Assembly (NCBI GenBank): GCA_963682025.1
Contig: OY821521.1
Span: 165,016,461 to 165,080,460 of the forward strand
Length of the DNA stretch: 64,000 nucleotides
DNA from: Cordilura impudica
Taxonomy: Eukaryota > Arthropoda > Insecta > Diptera > Scathophagidae
Direction: 5' to 3'
Position numbers and translations under genes: made by a program. Shown here piece after piece: positions 1 through 11,428 of the stretch (within the stretch, counting starts at the first letter, position 1; each line of letters begins with the position of its first letter). Below the pieces are notes generated by a model. It did no database searches, had not been told where the DNA came from, and was given only the letters and a program-made list of their open reading frames with translations.

Positions 1-1940
1 TTATATATTTTGTAAATTTACAATAAAAATTGTTATATTTCATAAATTTACCATAAAAATTGATATAGAAATATTTAAAAAGACAATAAAAAAAATTTAA
101 CTAAAGCAAAAACATACGAGTTTTTCATTGAAACTTCTCTATCTTGAACCAATATAAGGTAACTTTTACGTTCGCTGCTTAATAAATTATATTTTAACTC
201 GGGATCTTTCAAAAAAAAAAAAGCAACCTTTGGCCCTTGTGCACATTAGGACTAAAAATTTACGGGGGCCAAAGTTTGGCATTTTCTGAAAAAATTAACT
301 TAAAAAATTGTTAAAAAGTATTAGTTGTAAAATTAACTGAAAAAATAAGACATTATATTTAAAAAAAACTTTTTTTACCTTTTAACACTTCACTTTTGTA
401 TTAAAATTCAACTACAAATGAAAATGTATTTTAAACCCTCCGTAACTTTTTTTATTTTCGGTCGAGAATTACGTTTTATAGCAAAACTTAAAGGCTAAAG
501 TCTCACCTACCAAACAAAAAAAAAACCGCATATCAAAATTCCAATCCAATCAAAAGTTTTTGACCGCCTTCTCGTCAAATGGTCCACTGTGCGACGTATC
601 AAAAAAATCATTTTCGAGGCTTCCAAATTTAAATTTTTTTATTTTTTTCCCAACTTTTATTTTGAAGGCAATATATATGTATATCATTGGAAAGCTTATC
701 TTTTATCTGATATTTCAAAAATCGAAATCCATTAACCCGTTATGAACCTATTGATTTTTTTAAGTATTTTTTTATTTAATTTCAATTAAGAATTTCAACA
801 ACAAATTCTTTATATAGTCGTGTTTCTACACACATTCCGTTACTAAACTTGTTCAGGGCTATAAGATGCCAACATAAGCTTGACAACAACAACAAAAAAC
901 CATGTTTATTAACATGGATGGTGTCAAAAAATCTTTGCATAATGAGTAAAGACAACAATAAATGCGAAATTGATGCATTTGCGTGAATGTACAAAACAAT
1001 TGTCCTATATATAACAAGTGACTGCATATTTAAATAAAAAAATGGAATGTATTTCAATTATTAAGACAAATCAAACAGGGCAATTGCTATTATGTTCTCT
1101 CTTAAAATAAGGACTGTGTACAACATCATATCCTGTGCTGATAAGGAAGGAAAACTCGAATTAAAAGGGTCACCAGGCATACCAAAAAAAAAAAAAAGAG
1201 ATGACACGGCATGTTGAAAGCAAAACAATTTAAACTATTTACGATAAGCCGCAATCAAGCACACGATTTAGATGAAATAATGACGAAGAAATTTTTCTTG
1301 ATTTTTTTATAGTGTTCGACAGTTCTGTTTTGTTGACCCGGAAAATTCATATAAGTTGATCCAACTACTTAAACAAAAAGGGCGGTAAAAGGTCGCCAAC
1401 AAATAAAAATGATTTATTAAAGAGTGGGAAAAATACCTGCAGAATATAATATTCCAAAGCATATTCATTTAATGCGCAGACATTCGGAATTAGTAATTGG
1501 GAAGATACAGTGTTTCAAACGACCGGTCTCATACGGTATATCGTATATAAATCAGTTTTTAAAAAACTTCAAATCGATTTTCTCGCAAACAACATGTTTG
1601 AAGCCCGTTAACAACATTACTCAAAATCTACTTGACCGATCCTTTTTAAATTTTATACACTGTTTCCACACATAATTCTCCATGTAATCAGGAAGTTTTT
1701 CTTTTCATTTTTCCCCATTTTTCGTGTTTTTCACCAAAAATAAAAATTAAAAATTCTCTTCCTGATTACCTGGGGAAACATATCACCTTTTAAACGCATT
1801 TTGATTCACATGATTCGGTAATGAGTTATGATGTTCACAGCAAAACAACTTTTTTTCGAGGCGCCTCCGGAGATTCGATGTCACGGAGTTATTTATTAAA
1901 ATTTTAATTGAAAAGATACTTCAAATGTTATACTATAACG
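1..1940. other. AT-rich non-coding stretch
   Basis: No gene is supported here. The short open frames have no recognisable domain and sit in AT-rich sequence. A small inverted repeat (GTAATCAGGAAG near 1685 and its complement near 1762) could form a hairpin. The stretch may belong to the last visible intron of macoilin, because the remaining macoilin exons must lie to the left of exon 6. I found no coiled-coil coding sequence here. Confidence 0.5.
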
Positions 1941-1944
1941 TGTA

Positions 1945-3541
1945 CATTAGGGTGACAGACATTTTTTTTGTAATTTCAAGACGTGCGGATCGGATTATTG
2001 TGACATTGGATCTAAAACTGTAATAAGCAAAATTTGGCGCATTGAGTTCAAAGTTCAAATTGCATTTATATGTAAAAACTATAAAAACAAAATAATTTTT
2101 CACAAAAATTTTAATTATTGCGTTTCAATTAAATTAATTAATAAACCATAATCTAGAGTAAGTTATCTTTCTAATAAAATAACAAAATCTATTATCGGTT
2201 GAAAAACAGCCAAGTTATATCAAGTTCCCCAGGCATTAAATGCGCCGCAGACCACTTGATTAAGAAAATCGAGCTCACATTTTTAAAGACATTGAAATAA
2301 TTTACAAAATGATCTTATGTAAAGTATTTTGCATCTCGTCTATTGTTATGCCGTTCTAAATTAATATCAAAGCGGTACGTATTTTTTAACGCTATTTCAA
2401 AATCTTCAATTTTACTTTTTCAAAAATTTTGTTCAAATAACTTACCGAAATCAACGATTGGACTTTAAGGTCTTATCAACAAAATATATGTGATTAAATA
2501 TGGGAAATATTGAAGGTATTCTGTTCTTAATTTGGCGAGGGCAGCGTTTTTATTTCAGCGGATTTGAAGAAAAATTTGATTTTTCATACCTTTTCAACTT
2601 TTAGGCTACATCTTTTTGGTGTTTTCATATTTCAAATATCTTTTGTCAAAATATTATACTGCTTGATATAAGTTCGCAATCTTGTAAATTAAGGTTACAT
2701 TGAAACACTATAAACTGTCCCTCTTTAAGGTCAAAGGTGAAATTTAAGAAGATTTACATTTTTTTTAAACAAAATATCGAAATAATATATATTTGTGGAA
2801 GGATTTCGATAAAACTTGTTGATTATATTCTAATAATTCTAAAAAATAATATTTTGGACTTATTTTCTGAAATTAACCAGTGGGATACTCTTGATGTCAA
2901 ATTGACTCTTTATGAAAATCTATAAATATTTTCTTCGTCAGGATTTTTTTTTTTTAAATAAAACAAATTTAATGTATTCATAAAATTCCTCAAATTTATT
3001 CGTTATGTAGATTAATTAGTTTTTATATTAAATACAGTATAAACGAATTTCTATATTGAGGGCTTATACTCGTATTTAAAAAGTGTTATCTGCATTAATA
3101 ATTATTTTAAAGAGAGATCGTGTAAAATCAGTTTATTAATTAGATCTGAAAGTATTTGCCGATCGATTTGCTACAATATCCATTAAGAAATAGTCGTACT
3201 AATCGTGTATGATATCAAAATTAATATTATATTTGACAGTTATATCAGAGAACAGTTTGAAATCAAAAATTAATATTGCTGTCAAATGTAGATAGCACTT
3301 TTTGAATATAAGCCTCCGATATACCTTTATATGAATATAATAATTAAAAAAAAAAAATTAAAACTGGGACACATTTAATTTCAGAAAATAATTCCAGAAT
3401 ATTATTTTTTAAAATTATTTAAATTTTATCAACAAGTTTTATCGAACGCGTGCAGAAAGCATTGTCCGATTTGAATCAAATTTTGCGAACTCAAAATTCG
3501 ACCCAAATTTTTTTTTCATAGAAACCGCTGTCACCCTAGTG
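1945..3541. mobile_element. Non-coding element with inverted ends CAYTAGGGTGACAG
   Basis: The left end reads CATTAGGGTGACAG and the right end is its complement, CTGTCACCCTAGTG. Inside there is a second inverted pair: about 2805-2890 matches the complement of about 3360-3445, and about 3045-3080 matches the complement of about 3285-3320, giving a fold centred near 3165. It has no credible coding sequence. Its termini resemble those of the element that starts immediately after it (CATTAGGGTGGCCC), so the two are probably related non-autonomous DNA elements. Confidence 0.6.
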
Positions 3542-3543
3542 TA

Positions 3544-4920
3544 CATTAGGGTGGCCCTTCATTATATGGAGAAAAAAAAAGTGTTCAAATTCTCGGTCGC
3601 ACCCCCTAGAAATATGCGAATAGCAAAAAAACTGAGAAATACAAAGTTTGGGGCCAATCAAAAAACATTTAGAGGTGGCTCAACGCAATTGAAAATTTCA
3701 AGTGTTTTTTTATGGGGAAAATATGACTTTCTTTCAGATTTTACGAAAATTTCGTTCTATAGTTTAATTTTTGGGACAAATTGTTATATAATTCAGGATC
3801 AGTATTAAATTATCTTTCCAAAAAGCTATAAAACTTCAACATCGAATAAAAACTCGCCAAGAAATAGTAAATGCCCCAGACCACTTTTGTGCCAAAAAAA
3901 AAAAAAAAAAAAAAAAACTAAATCATGAAATTTGATGGCATTTTTTTCAACTTTAAGAAATTAATTAAAGCCAACATTTTGTTTCATACCAGTAAGTACT
4001 CATATATGAAGTATTATTCTATTACCACCATGTTAACCTATTAAGCATTGAGACCGAAAAGAGAAATTTTTTGATAAAATTTGAAAACTCCATTTTCAAA
4101 TTTTTAAAAATTTTCTTAAACAAAATTTAAACAAATTGATCTAGCTCTTTAAGGTCTTCTTAAATGCATGTTAGAGATTAACTGTGTGAATTTTTAGATA
4201 AATCCCTATGCCAAAATTTTTTTGGTAAGGATTTTATTTTTGCGGATTTGGAGAAAATGGGGTTTTTGTAAAATATTCTGTAAATGTACTCTTTCCAAAT
4301 ACGTTGTATCAAAAATTCATCACTTTTCTACTTTTAAATGTTATATTTTATCTTAATAGCCTAGGGTTTCGGAAAAAAATAATATGACCCCATTAACACT
4401 TTTGGAATTGGGGTCACATATGACCCCAAACTAATAAAAGACAATTTATTTAAAAAAAAAAATCAAATATTTTGTAAGTGCTGTTGAATTTTTAGATGCG
4501 ACGCTTAAACAATAATAACCAAATGTGTAGAACTTCCGTTCCTAAAATTAGGGATAAATTCAAGAAGGGTTACCCATTATTTACCAAGGCCAGCTTTGGA
4601 TTTTAAGATATTTTTAAATAAAAATGACCGAAAATGAGTTTATCTAAACTCGATGAAACCACTATTTAGAATTTAAGAAAAATAATTCAGTTATTATTTA
4701 TTTATTCAGTGCTCCTGGGATCAAAATAATCCATTGTGATATATATTTGATGCAATTATCTGCTTATTGTTCGCGAATATAAATTAAAACAACTTTTAAC
4801 CAATTTTGTTATAAAATTATTTTATATATAAAAACTATCTATATTTTTCTAAATAAAATAAATAAATGACCCAAAGCTAATAAAAGACAATTTATTCAAA
4901 ATAATATGAAATATAAAATT
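3544..4920 (+). mobile_element. One-armed copy of the CATTAGGGTGGCCC palindromic element
   Basis: From 3544 the sequence matches the left arm of the large palindrome at 21.7-23.9 kb: the blocks AGTGTTCAAA, ATATGCGAATAGCAAAAAAA and AACTAATAAAAGAC recur in the same order. It continues through the same loop (4440-4850) but the second arm is missing, leaving only a short remnant near 4866-4890. The 89-residue open frame at 3539-3808 lies in the arm and has no known domain. Confidence 0.6.
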
Positions 4921-5384
4921 AATTCTATTTATTTTGGTGCATTTAAGGATTCAAATTGTTTTCTGTAATCACTTACGACTTGCAATAAGTATTGCTTTTC
5001 TTTAATTTTATATTATTATATTATTATTATTATATTAATTTTTTTCTACATTCATAGTGTCATGGCCCAGTAGCCCACACTATTTTCCTATAAGTATTTT
5101 ATAAATTAATCTTTGTAAAATATCTTTAAAATATATACACATATGTATTTTAAGTGTAAAATATATTTAATCAATTTAATAAAATATAACTTGACTTAAA
5201 ATGTACATTTAAAAAACTTAGCTAATCGGACTAAATTTCTTCTGGTTAACACACAAATAAACATAGGTTTTGTAATGGTGGCCGTTAGAAAAAAAAGTTC
5301 TCCCATCATTGAGCTAAGGGGAACTTTGATGACCTTAATATTTAAAATTAAGTATTGCGCTAGTTGTTAACCTCATTTGGGACG

Positions 5385-5470
5385 AACTACTACCCCATCC
5401 AGCATATTCTTCAGATTTGAGCCGAATAATGAAGTCACCACTGAAAGAAACGCCTATTTTGAGGACCTCG
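5385..5470 (+). pseudogene. mariner transposase fragment
   Basis: One frame reads LLPHPAYSSDLSR, close to the mariner motif around the last catalytic aspartate (LLPHPPYSPDLAP). It is a short decayed piece with no intact frame or termini nearby. Recognition is from the family motif only. Confidence 0.45.
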
Positions 5471-5490
5471 ATAAAACCTATTATTAGTAA

Positions 5491-5853
5491 ACTAGAAGAT
5501 TCCTGCGCTCGAAATTCGAGTGCAATTTCTAGGCAGCTTTATTTTTCAACTTAGCTAATTCACAAACCAACACTTTTATGATTTATTATTATTGTGAATG
5601 AAGATAACAAACAAACTCATTAACAAATTTTATAAAACACACATAGCATATGTATAATTTTATGTATGTGTTAGTAGCAACTTTAAATGCAATTTACTCC
5701 AAATAAAGGAAAAATTTACAAATCTGTAAATCTACATAACGGCTAAAAAGAAATACCTTTCAAATAATATACGCTTGGTCCAAATCGGTATAAAACGGTA
5801 TAACAAAACATCGGTCACAAGAAATCGGCTAGCCTATTAATATTATAGATATG
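5491..5853 (-). mobile_element. Helitron-like non-autonomous element, copy 1
   Basis: Read on the minus strand the element starts TCTATAATATTAATAGGC and ends with a short perfect-type hairpin (GCACTCGAATTTCGAGCGC) about 12 bases before CTAG. A hairpin followed by CTRR is the 3' signature of Helitrons. It has no terminal inverted repeats and no coding capacity. Related copies lie at 36265-36635 and 29935-30302, with partial ones at 11429 and at 62.8-63.3 kb. Confidence 0.6.
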
Positions 5854-5874
5854 TAAAGTTACCGAATCTCGTTT

Positions 5875-6115
5875 GCCAGGCCACACCAGTTATTCAATCG
5901 AACACGGTCCGAGAACTTTAATAAGTTTAAGTGCCACCAAGGCTTTGATAAAAAATCATAATGGCTCCTACGATGATATTCTACGATTACAAAATCCGAA
6001 CCAAGAAATATTGATACTATAGATTCCTTCTCATATTGAGATTCTAGACAATGAAAGTGTTGATAGTGCCGCTAAACGAGTCTTAAGTTAACCTCAAATT
6101 GCGGAAACACAGATT
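5875..6115 (+). pseudogene. LINE RNase H domain remnant
   Basis: Translation on the plus strand gives fragments such as LSATKALIKNHNGSYDDI and IPSHIEILDNESVDSAAK. The second matches the Jockey/I-type LINE RNase H motif (W-I-P-S-H-x-G-I-x-G-N-E-x-V-D-x-x-A-K). A stop codon replaces the tryptophan and the frame ends soon after, so this is a dead fragment. Confidence 0.6.
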
Positions 6116-6201
6116 TTTGCACATATTTTATTTTTTAATTTTCTAAATTTTTTTAAAATAATTTTATCAATTTTATTTCAAACTGAATTAGCTTAGCTTA
6201 C

Positions 6202-6534
6202 CATGTTTTTCTTTGTCCTTGGTCTGTTGCTGCTGCTGCTGTTGCTGTTGATGATAGTTATTATCCCACTCTGTGGTTTTATCTTTGTTATTATTAGTGT
6301 TATTGTTATTGATGTTGTTGCTATGGTGGTTATGATGTGTATTGCTTTCATTACCCTGATTCAACTGTTGATAATTGTTGTTGTTCTTACTGTTATTGCT
6401 TTTTGAGTGATTATCATTATCACCAGCAATATTATTATGATTTGACGATGAACTACCTTTATGTTTATTTTCTTTGTCCATACTGCGGCGATTTTTACCA
6501 CCACCACCACCTATATGACCATTGGATGATAATA
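6202..6534 (-). CDS. macoilin (MACO1/TMEM57): macoilin exon 6
   Basis: The acceptor is TTTTCCAG before base 6534 and the donor is GTAAGC starting at 6201. The exon is 333 nt: two bases finish a codon, 110 codons follow, and one base is carried on. It starts LSSNGHIGGGGGKNRRSMDK and continues through Asn/His-rich sequence with a run of nine glutamines near the end. The in-frame ATG at 6481 is internal, not a start, because the open frame continues upstream to the acceptor and the phase fits exon 5. The link to exon 5 rests on phase and splice sites, since the low-complexity sequence itself is poorly conserved. Confidence 0.75.
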
Positions 6535-7267
6535 CTGGAAAATAAATTTAAATAATATATTGATTAATTGGAAATAAATGCATCGTAGTAAGATTTAAGG
6601 CATACATTAAAATTAAAACATGCTTCATTATTATTTTTTGCAATGAAAATAGAATATGTATTTACATGTGACATAATTTTTAAATAAAATAGTTTGAGTA
6701 GAACTATACAATATATACGTAAAGAGAAGATTAACAACGATAAAAATTTATGTAGATTAAATTTGGAAAAGTGAAAATGTATTAAATGTTATATAATTTA
6801 ACACGTTCGCCACTCAACGTCACAAATATGTGACGTGTGAATTTTCATATACGCTCAAATCACATTTTATTAGAAATTTAATTAGCTATAACTTTGTGGA
6901 AGTAAAAGGTAAGTAATTTTATTTTACTTTTCAGTTTCTGGTAGAAGTGGCTCATATATGTGTGCATGGTTTAAGCAAAAGCCTAGATAGTTTTATAAAT
7001 GTAAATTTATGTTTGTGGTATTCCCTGAACTGACATAGAAAAAGTGATTTATAGTTGTTTCAGTTCATTATTTTCGTAAAGCAAAGTGGTTTTTTATAAT
7101 ATTGAAATTACTACAAATATTATATTATATATTGAGTGGCATTATTAATATGTTTGCCCTCGGATATGAAAAAGGATGCTACTTTTTACTTGTTGTGATA
7201 TTAAGCTTCCTATGGTCGTCCTAAGCAGGAATAATTAAAACAAATATGCTGTAATTTTGTTTTCTGT

Positions 7268-7308
7268 CTGCGACGTTTCGACACTATGGTTGGTGTCCTC
7301 ATCAGGCG
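7268..7308 (-). ncRNA. hammerhead-like ribozyme core in left Penelope pLTR
   Basis: On the minus strand the core CTGATGA (complement of 7299-7305) is followed by a GACAC/GTGTC stem II and GAAAC (complement of 7275-7279), then GTC. All conserved core positions are present. Stem III is only the self-complementary ACGT and stem I is two clear base pairs, so single-copy activity is doubtful. Hammerheads in Penelope pLTRs are established for this element class. Confidence 0.6.
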
Positions 7309-7379
7309 TCTAATTTTATTTAATAATAATTAAGAATATACATTTATTATCACTTAACAAATTTATTAAAATAATTATT

Positions 7380-8576
7380 AAAAAATGGGAAACAATAAAA
7401 GCTCACACCAGCATCCCAAAAAATACATTTATCAAAATACTTGACTTTTGTTTAAGAGACAATAATTATTTTATGTTTGACAACAATATTTACATACAAA
7501 ATTATGGTATGCCTATGGGGAACCCACTTTCTTCAATAATAGCGGAAATAGTCTTAGATGACCTATTAGACTACACACTAGACAATCTAAAATCCAAAAA
7601 CATCGAAATAAAATATATTACCAAATATGTAGATGACTTTTTTGCCATTATAAAACAGAAAGATAAACAAATAATATTACAAGAATTTAACTATTACCAT
7701 AACAAATTAAAGTTCACGATAGAAGAGGAAACAAACCATAGCCTCAACTTTTTAGACATTACCATACATAAAACTAATAACAAACTCATAACAAACTGGT
7801 TTACTAAAGAAATTTCATCTGGTAGAATTATCAATTATTTTTCAAACCACGACCCTATACAGAAGAAAAACACAGCAAAAAATCTTATAAAAACAGCAAT
7901 AAACATTAGTGATAACATTTTCCTAAAAGATAACATAAAGAAACTAAGAACAATTTTGACTAAAAATAATTATCCTATTAAATATATTAACAAATTAATT
8001 TCCACAGTAATAAATGAAACCCAAAATAATAACACACAAAATAACAACGCAATATCTAACTCAGTTAACGGACAAAAAACGACCTTTGCCACTATACCAT
8101 ATTTACCAACAATAACGAATAGGAAAAACATAACAAATCTGATCAACACTGAAACTATTAAAATAGCTTCGAAGCCAAATCAAACATTGAATAAGCTTTT
8201 TAACACCCAAAAAACGAAAACAGACTTACACAAACAACACAATGTAGTATACCAAATAAAATGCAATGGTAATGTCCACCAACAATGTAACAGAATATAT
8301 ATTGGACAAACGAAAAGACAATTAGAGATTAGGTTGAAAGAACATAAACGAACAGTTGAGAAAGGAATAACAACAACAGCTCTCTCTCAACATGCATTTG
8401 ACAATAAACACAACTTTGATTTTGACAACATCAAAGTCTTGGAAAGAGAGACAAAAACAAATAAAAGAATAACACTTGAAAGTTTGCATATTAAGAAACA
8501 TATTGACAAAACAGTAAACATTAAAGAAGACAGTGATCACATTAGTAACACGTACAATTTAGTACTTAATAAATAA
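7380..8576 (+). CDS. Penelope reverse transcriptase (C-terminal part) with GIY-YIG endonuclease
   Basis: The frame is open from about 7380, upstream of the first ATG (7473), and begins KKWETIKAHTSIPKNTFIKI, so the protein is truncated rather than starting at 7473. It contains the GMPMGNPLS block of the RT palm, then the catalytic YVDD motif, the thumb region with LNFLDITI, and a C-terminal GIY-YIG nuclease: VVYQIKC, then IYIGQTKRQLEIRLKEH, with a later glutamate in LESLHI. The GIY-YIG domain nicks DNA for target-primed reverse transcription. Full-length Penelope proteins are about 800 residues, so the N-terminal half is missing. The remaining ~400 codons have no stop or frameshift, which suggests a fairly young insertion. 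Codon use is strongly AT-biased. Confidence 0.93.
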   Translation, partial: KKWETIKAHTSIPKNTFIKILDFCLRDNNYFMFDNNIYIQNYGMPMGNPLSSIIAEIVLDDLLDYTLDNLKSKNIEIKYITKYVDDFFAIIKQKDKQIILQEFNYYHNKLKFTIEEETNHSLNFLDITIHKTNNKLITNWFTKEISSGRIINYFSNHDPIQKKNTAKNLIKTAINISDNIFLKDNIKKLRTILTKNNYPIKYINKLISTVINETQNNNTQNNNAISNSVNGQKTTFATIPYLPTITNRKNITNLINTETIKIASKPNQTLNKLFNTQKTKTDLHKQHNVVYQIKCNGNVHQQCNRIYIGQTKRQLEIRLKEHKRTVEKGITTTALSQHAFDNKHNFDFDNIKVLERETKTNKRITLESLHIKKHIDKTVNIKEDSDHISNTYNLVLNK

Positions 8577-8710
8577 AATTAAAATGTAAAATTTAGATTA
8601 AGTGTGTAATAATACTATTAAGGTAACAATTATTTTATAAAAAAAATTCACATAAATTTGTTAAGTGATAATAAATGTATATTCTTAATTATTATTAAAT
8701 AAAATTAGAC

Positions 8711-8749
8711 GCCTGATGAGGACACCAACCATAGTGTCGAAACGTCGCA
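8711..8749 (+). ncRNA. hammerhead-like ribozyme core in right Penelope pLTR
   Basis: Core CTGATGA at 8713-8719, stem II GACAC (8721-8725) with GTGTC (8734-8738), GAAA at 8739-8742 and cleavage triplet GTC at 8744-8746. Stem III is a bare ACGT palindrome that could pair between two RNA copies. Stem I shows only GC/GC. It mirrors the left-end copy. Activity would probably need a dimer or a tandem transcript. Confidence 0.6.
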
Positions 8750-8877
8750 GACAGAAAACAAAATTACAGCATATTTGTTTTAATTATTCCTGCTTAGGAC
8801 GACCATAGGAAGCTTAATATCACAACAAGTAATTACAATCACTGGTCATTAGGAACATATCAAAATGCTACTTTTTA

Positions 8878-9700
8878 TTAAAGAAAATTAACATTTTGAA
8901 GATAATTTATTTTTTTAAGAAAATTTTCTTTTTTAAGAATATGTACTTTTTTGAGGAAATTTAATTTTTTAAGAAAGTTTACTTTTTTATAAAATGTACT
9001 TTTTTATGAAAAATAACTTTTTTAAGAAAATGGTACTTTTATAAGAAATATAAACTATTTTAAAGGAAATTTACTTTATTTTCTGTATGTACAGTTGACC
9101 TTTGAGTTGTTAATTACTTTGATATATTTAGCTTGAGCTCATAAATTTTTAATAAAATAAACCAAAAACTTTTTTATGTTTTATTTTTATTAATAATTTT
9201 TATTTTCATTATTTCACCCAATATTTAGACCGAATTTTCCGATCATCAGGGGATATTAACAAAAATGTACTTTTTAAGAAAAGGTTCTTGTCTACAAAAT
9301 TTATTTCTTTAAACAAAACGCCCTAGTTAAAGAAAACGCATTTTTTAAAGAAAATGTACTTTTTTTTAGTAAAAGGTACTTTTTTAAGAAAAGGCACTTT
9401 TTTAAGCAAATGTACTTTTTTAAGCAAAGGTACTTTAAAAAAAATACTTTTTTAAGAAAAGGTACTCTTTTAAGAAAATTTACTTTTTTAAGAAAACGTA
9501 TCTTATTTAGAAAGGGTACTTTATTAAGAAAGGGTACTTCTTTATAAAAAGAGAATATTTTTTAAAAAGGTAAGTTTTTAAGAAAATATACTTTTTTAAG
9601 AAAATTTACTTTTTTAAGAAAATTTACTTTTTAATTTTTATATTTATATATATTTTTGCAAGAAAACGCACTTTTTTAGGAAAGGGTACTCTTTTAAGAA
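8878..9700. repeat. Minisatellite, ~17-18 bp units of the TTTTTTAAGAAAAGGTAC type
   Basis: Degenerate head-to-tail copies of a short unit with the core TTTTTTAAGAAAA followed by GGTAC, TGTAC or TTTAC. It is interrupted around 9075-9250 by unrelated AT-rich sequence. A second block of the same family is at 13045-13960, so the repeat has spread or expanded twice in the macoilin introns. No coding potential. Confidence 0.85.
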
Positions 9701-10226
9701 CTAGGACTAGGTCGAAATATGGACCGATCCTGACTATATTTTGTAAGGTAACTTATTTCTTGCAAAAACATATGCAAACCAAATTTGAGAAAAATCTGTG
9801 CAATATTTTTGTTTTTTGAAGATTGGCAAGCAGCTTTATATGGGGACTATGACTAGGAATTGTCCTAAAGGGTGTATTTTTGGACTACTGATATGTGGAT
9901 GTAATAAACACACACAAACCCAATTTGACCGAGATCTATACATATGATATTATGGCAATCTAAGTCGAACCCATAGCGGTCAGTTGTATGGGGACTAGGT
10001 CTGAACATCAACCGATTTTCATCAAATTTCATCAAAATGTATTCATTTCATCAAAATGTATTCATTTTACAAGGTTTGCATGGACACACAGACGGATGGA
10101 CGGACATCGCTAAGTCGACTCAGAAAGTGATTCAGAGTCGATCGGTGTAACAAAAGATCAAATATTTTTGGTAGTTACAAACATCAGCACAAAGTCATTA
10201 TACCCTGGCCACACAGGATATAAAAA
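9700..10226 (-). mobile_element. INE-1-like interspersed repeat, family A
   Basis: Reading on the minus strand it starts at TATCCTGTGTGGCCAGGG, passes a block complementary to GACGGATGGACGGACATCGC and ends in a GGACCGATCC region. The same order recurs at 23.9-25.3, 30.4-30.9 and 60.5-61.3 kb. The opening TATACCCT-type end and the run of CCGTCCGTCTG recall Drosophila INE-1/DINE-1 (Helentron-derived) elements. That family link is by resemblance only. No coding capacity. Confidence 0.6.
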
Positions 10227-10449
10227 AATATTTAAAATACTAAATTTTTCAGGCTTCTGACTGCATTTAACCCTTCAGAGCTGACTAAAAATTCCCCCAG
10301 ACAAGTATACAAGTATATTTTTTTAAACATTTCAAACTCAAACTATTTTTATAAAAAAAGCATATCATAAGCATTCTTATAATACAAAATAAAGCATAAT
10401 GTTGTTTTTTTGCTTTTTTTTTTTAGGTTTAAAGCATATATAAATTTAC

Positions 10450-11123
10450 CACCACTACCGCCACCAATTTGTACATAGCTTTTATCATCATTTGCTGATG
10501 ATGATGTTGTTGTTGTTAGCGCAGTAGCTAAATATGAGGCTGACGTAGAAGAAGATGTTGTATTATTGTTATTATTATTATTAGAAGAAGAAGAAGAAGA
10601 GGAAGTAGAGGATGAGGAATTGGCAACACCCGTTATATTAGCACAAGATACCATTGAAGCGGTACCATTTGCTGTAAAACTGTTACCGTTGTGATTGTTA
10701 TGATGATGATGTTGCAGCTCCTGTTGCTGCTGTTGTTGTTGTTGATGATGATTATGCTGATTATGATTATGTTGTGCCAACGCCACCGAACCATTTGCTG
10801 TAGCTATTGAATTTGATATTTGTGTATGGGCCGCTGTTAACGAAGCCCCTGTGACCAACGAAGTATTCGAATGGTTCGAATGTTGGCCTGATGGTAATGC
10901 CGCTGCTGTAATAATAGCCAGAGCATTTGTATTGGAAGTATTCGTGGCCACCATTGTTTGTGTGTCTTCTGCCGGAACGGGTTCCTCTTGTGGCAGTGCT
11001 TGTTGCAATAATTGCATGTAAAATTCATTTTCTTTTGATACCTCACGTTGCTTTCGTTGACGCATACGATAGCCAACATAGCTCTTAAATCCAAAACCTA
11101 ATGTTACCACTGGATAACCAATG
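10450..11123 (-). CDS. macoilin (MACO1/TMEM57): macoilin exon 5
   Basis: The acceptor is TTTTTTTCTAG before 11123. The first base completes a Cys codon with exon 4 (…FAAHC IGYPVVTLGFGF). The strongly conserved block GFGFKSYVGYRMRQRKQREV and ENEFYMQLLQQALPQ follow. The rest is low-complexity: His/Gln runs, a serine run and an asparagine run, ending in a GGGSGG stretch. The donor GTAAAT at 10449 leaves one base, in phase with exon 6. Other GGT donors a few codons earlier would keep the same phase, so the exact 3' edge is uncertain by up to about 12 bases. Extending past 10449 would read into a lysine-rich tail, which I take as intron. Confidence 0.92.
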
Positions 11124-11428
11124 CTAGAAAAAAAAATAATAAATAAACAATTAAATTAATAAAGGAATGGTACACAAATTATAGGAAATTAGCAGTAAAG
11201 TGATAAAGAATTTTTACTATTAAAAACAGTGCTGAGACTTTCATGCAAATCCATATTTGCATTAAGTGACCCAAAATTTGTTTTGTCTAAATACTTTTTC
11301 GAATCAAAGCATTTGCTACACTCCACAATGCCATAAGCTTGGCCAAAAACTGGATAAAATCAATGTAGGAACTTTTATTTTTTTTTTTACTTTTTTATAG
11401 AAAACATTTCTATTACTTCATATGTGAA

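Larger units (their letters stand above)
7176..8877 (+). mobile_element. Penelope-like retroelement, 5'-truncated, with target duplication
   Basis: A 13-bp direct repeat ATGCTACTTTTTA (7176-7188 and 8865-8877) brackets the element. Inverted terminal repeats (pLTRs) lie at about 7187-7375 and 8648-8831. The right pLTR is followed by a 33-bp tail before the target duplication. This short extension beyond one pLTR is typical of Penelope elements. The body encodes the C-terminal half of the reverse transcriptase and the GIY-YIG endonuclease. Both pLTRs hold a hammerhead-like core. It sits inside macoilin intron 5. Confidence 0.9.

Noticed and set aside
6188..6481. A separate 97-residue protein starting at the ATG at 6481
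   Set aside because: The frame stays open upstream to a good acceptor and is in phase with macoilin exon 5, and a donor lies before the stop codon. It is an internal exon.
10349..10449. Extension of the macoilin exon 5 frame to its stop at 10349
   Set aside because: The extra residues are a lysine-rich A/T-tract translation, and a GTAAAT donor in the correct phase precedes them.
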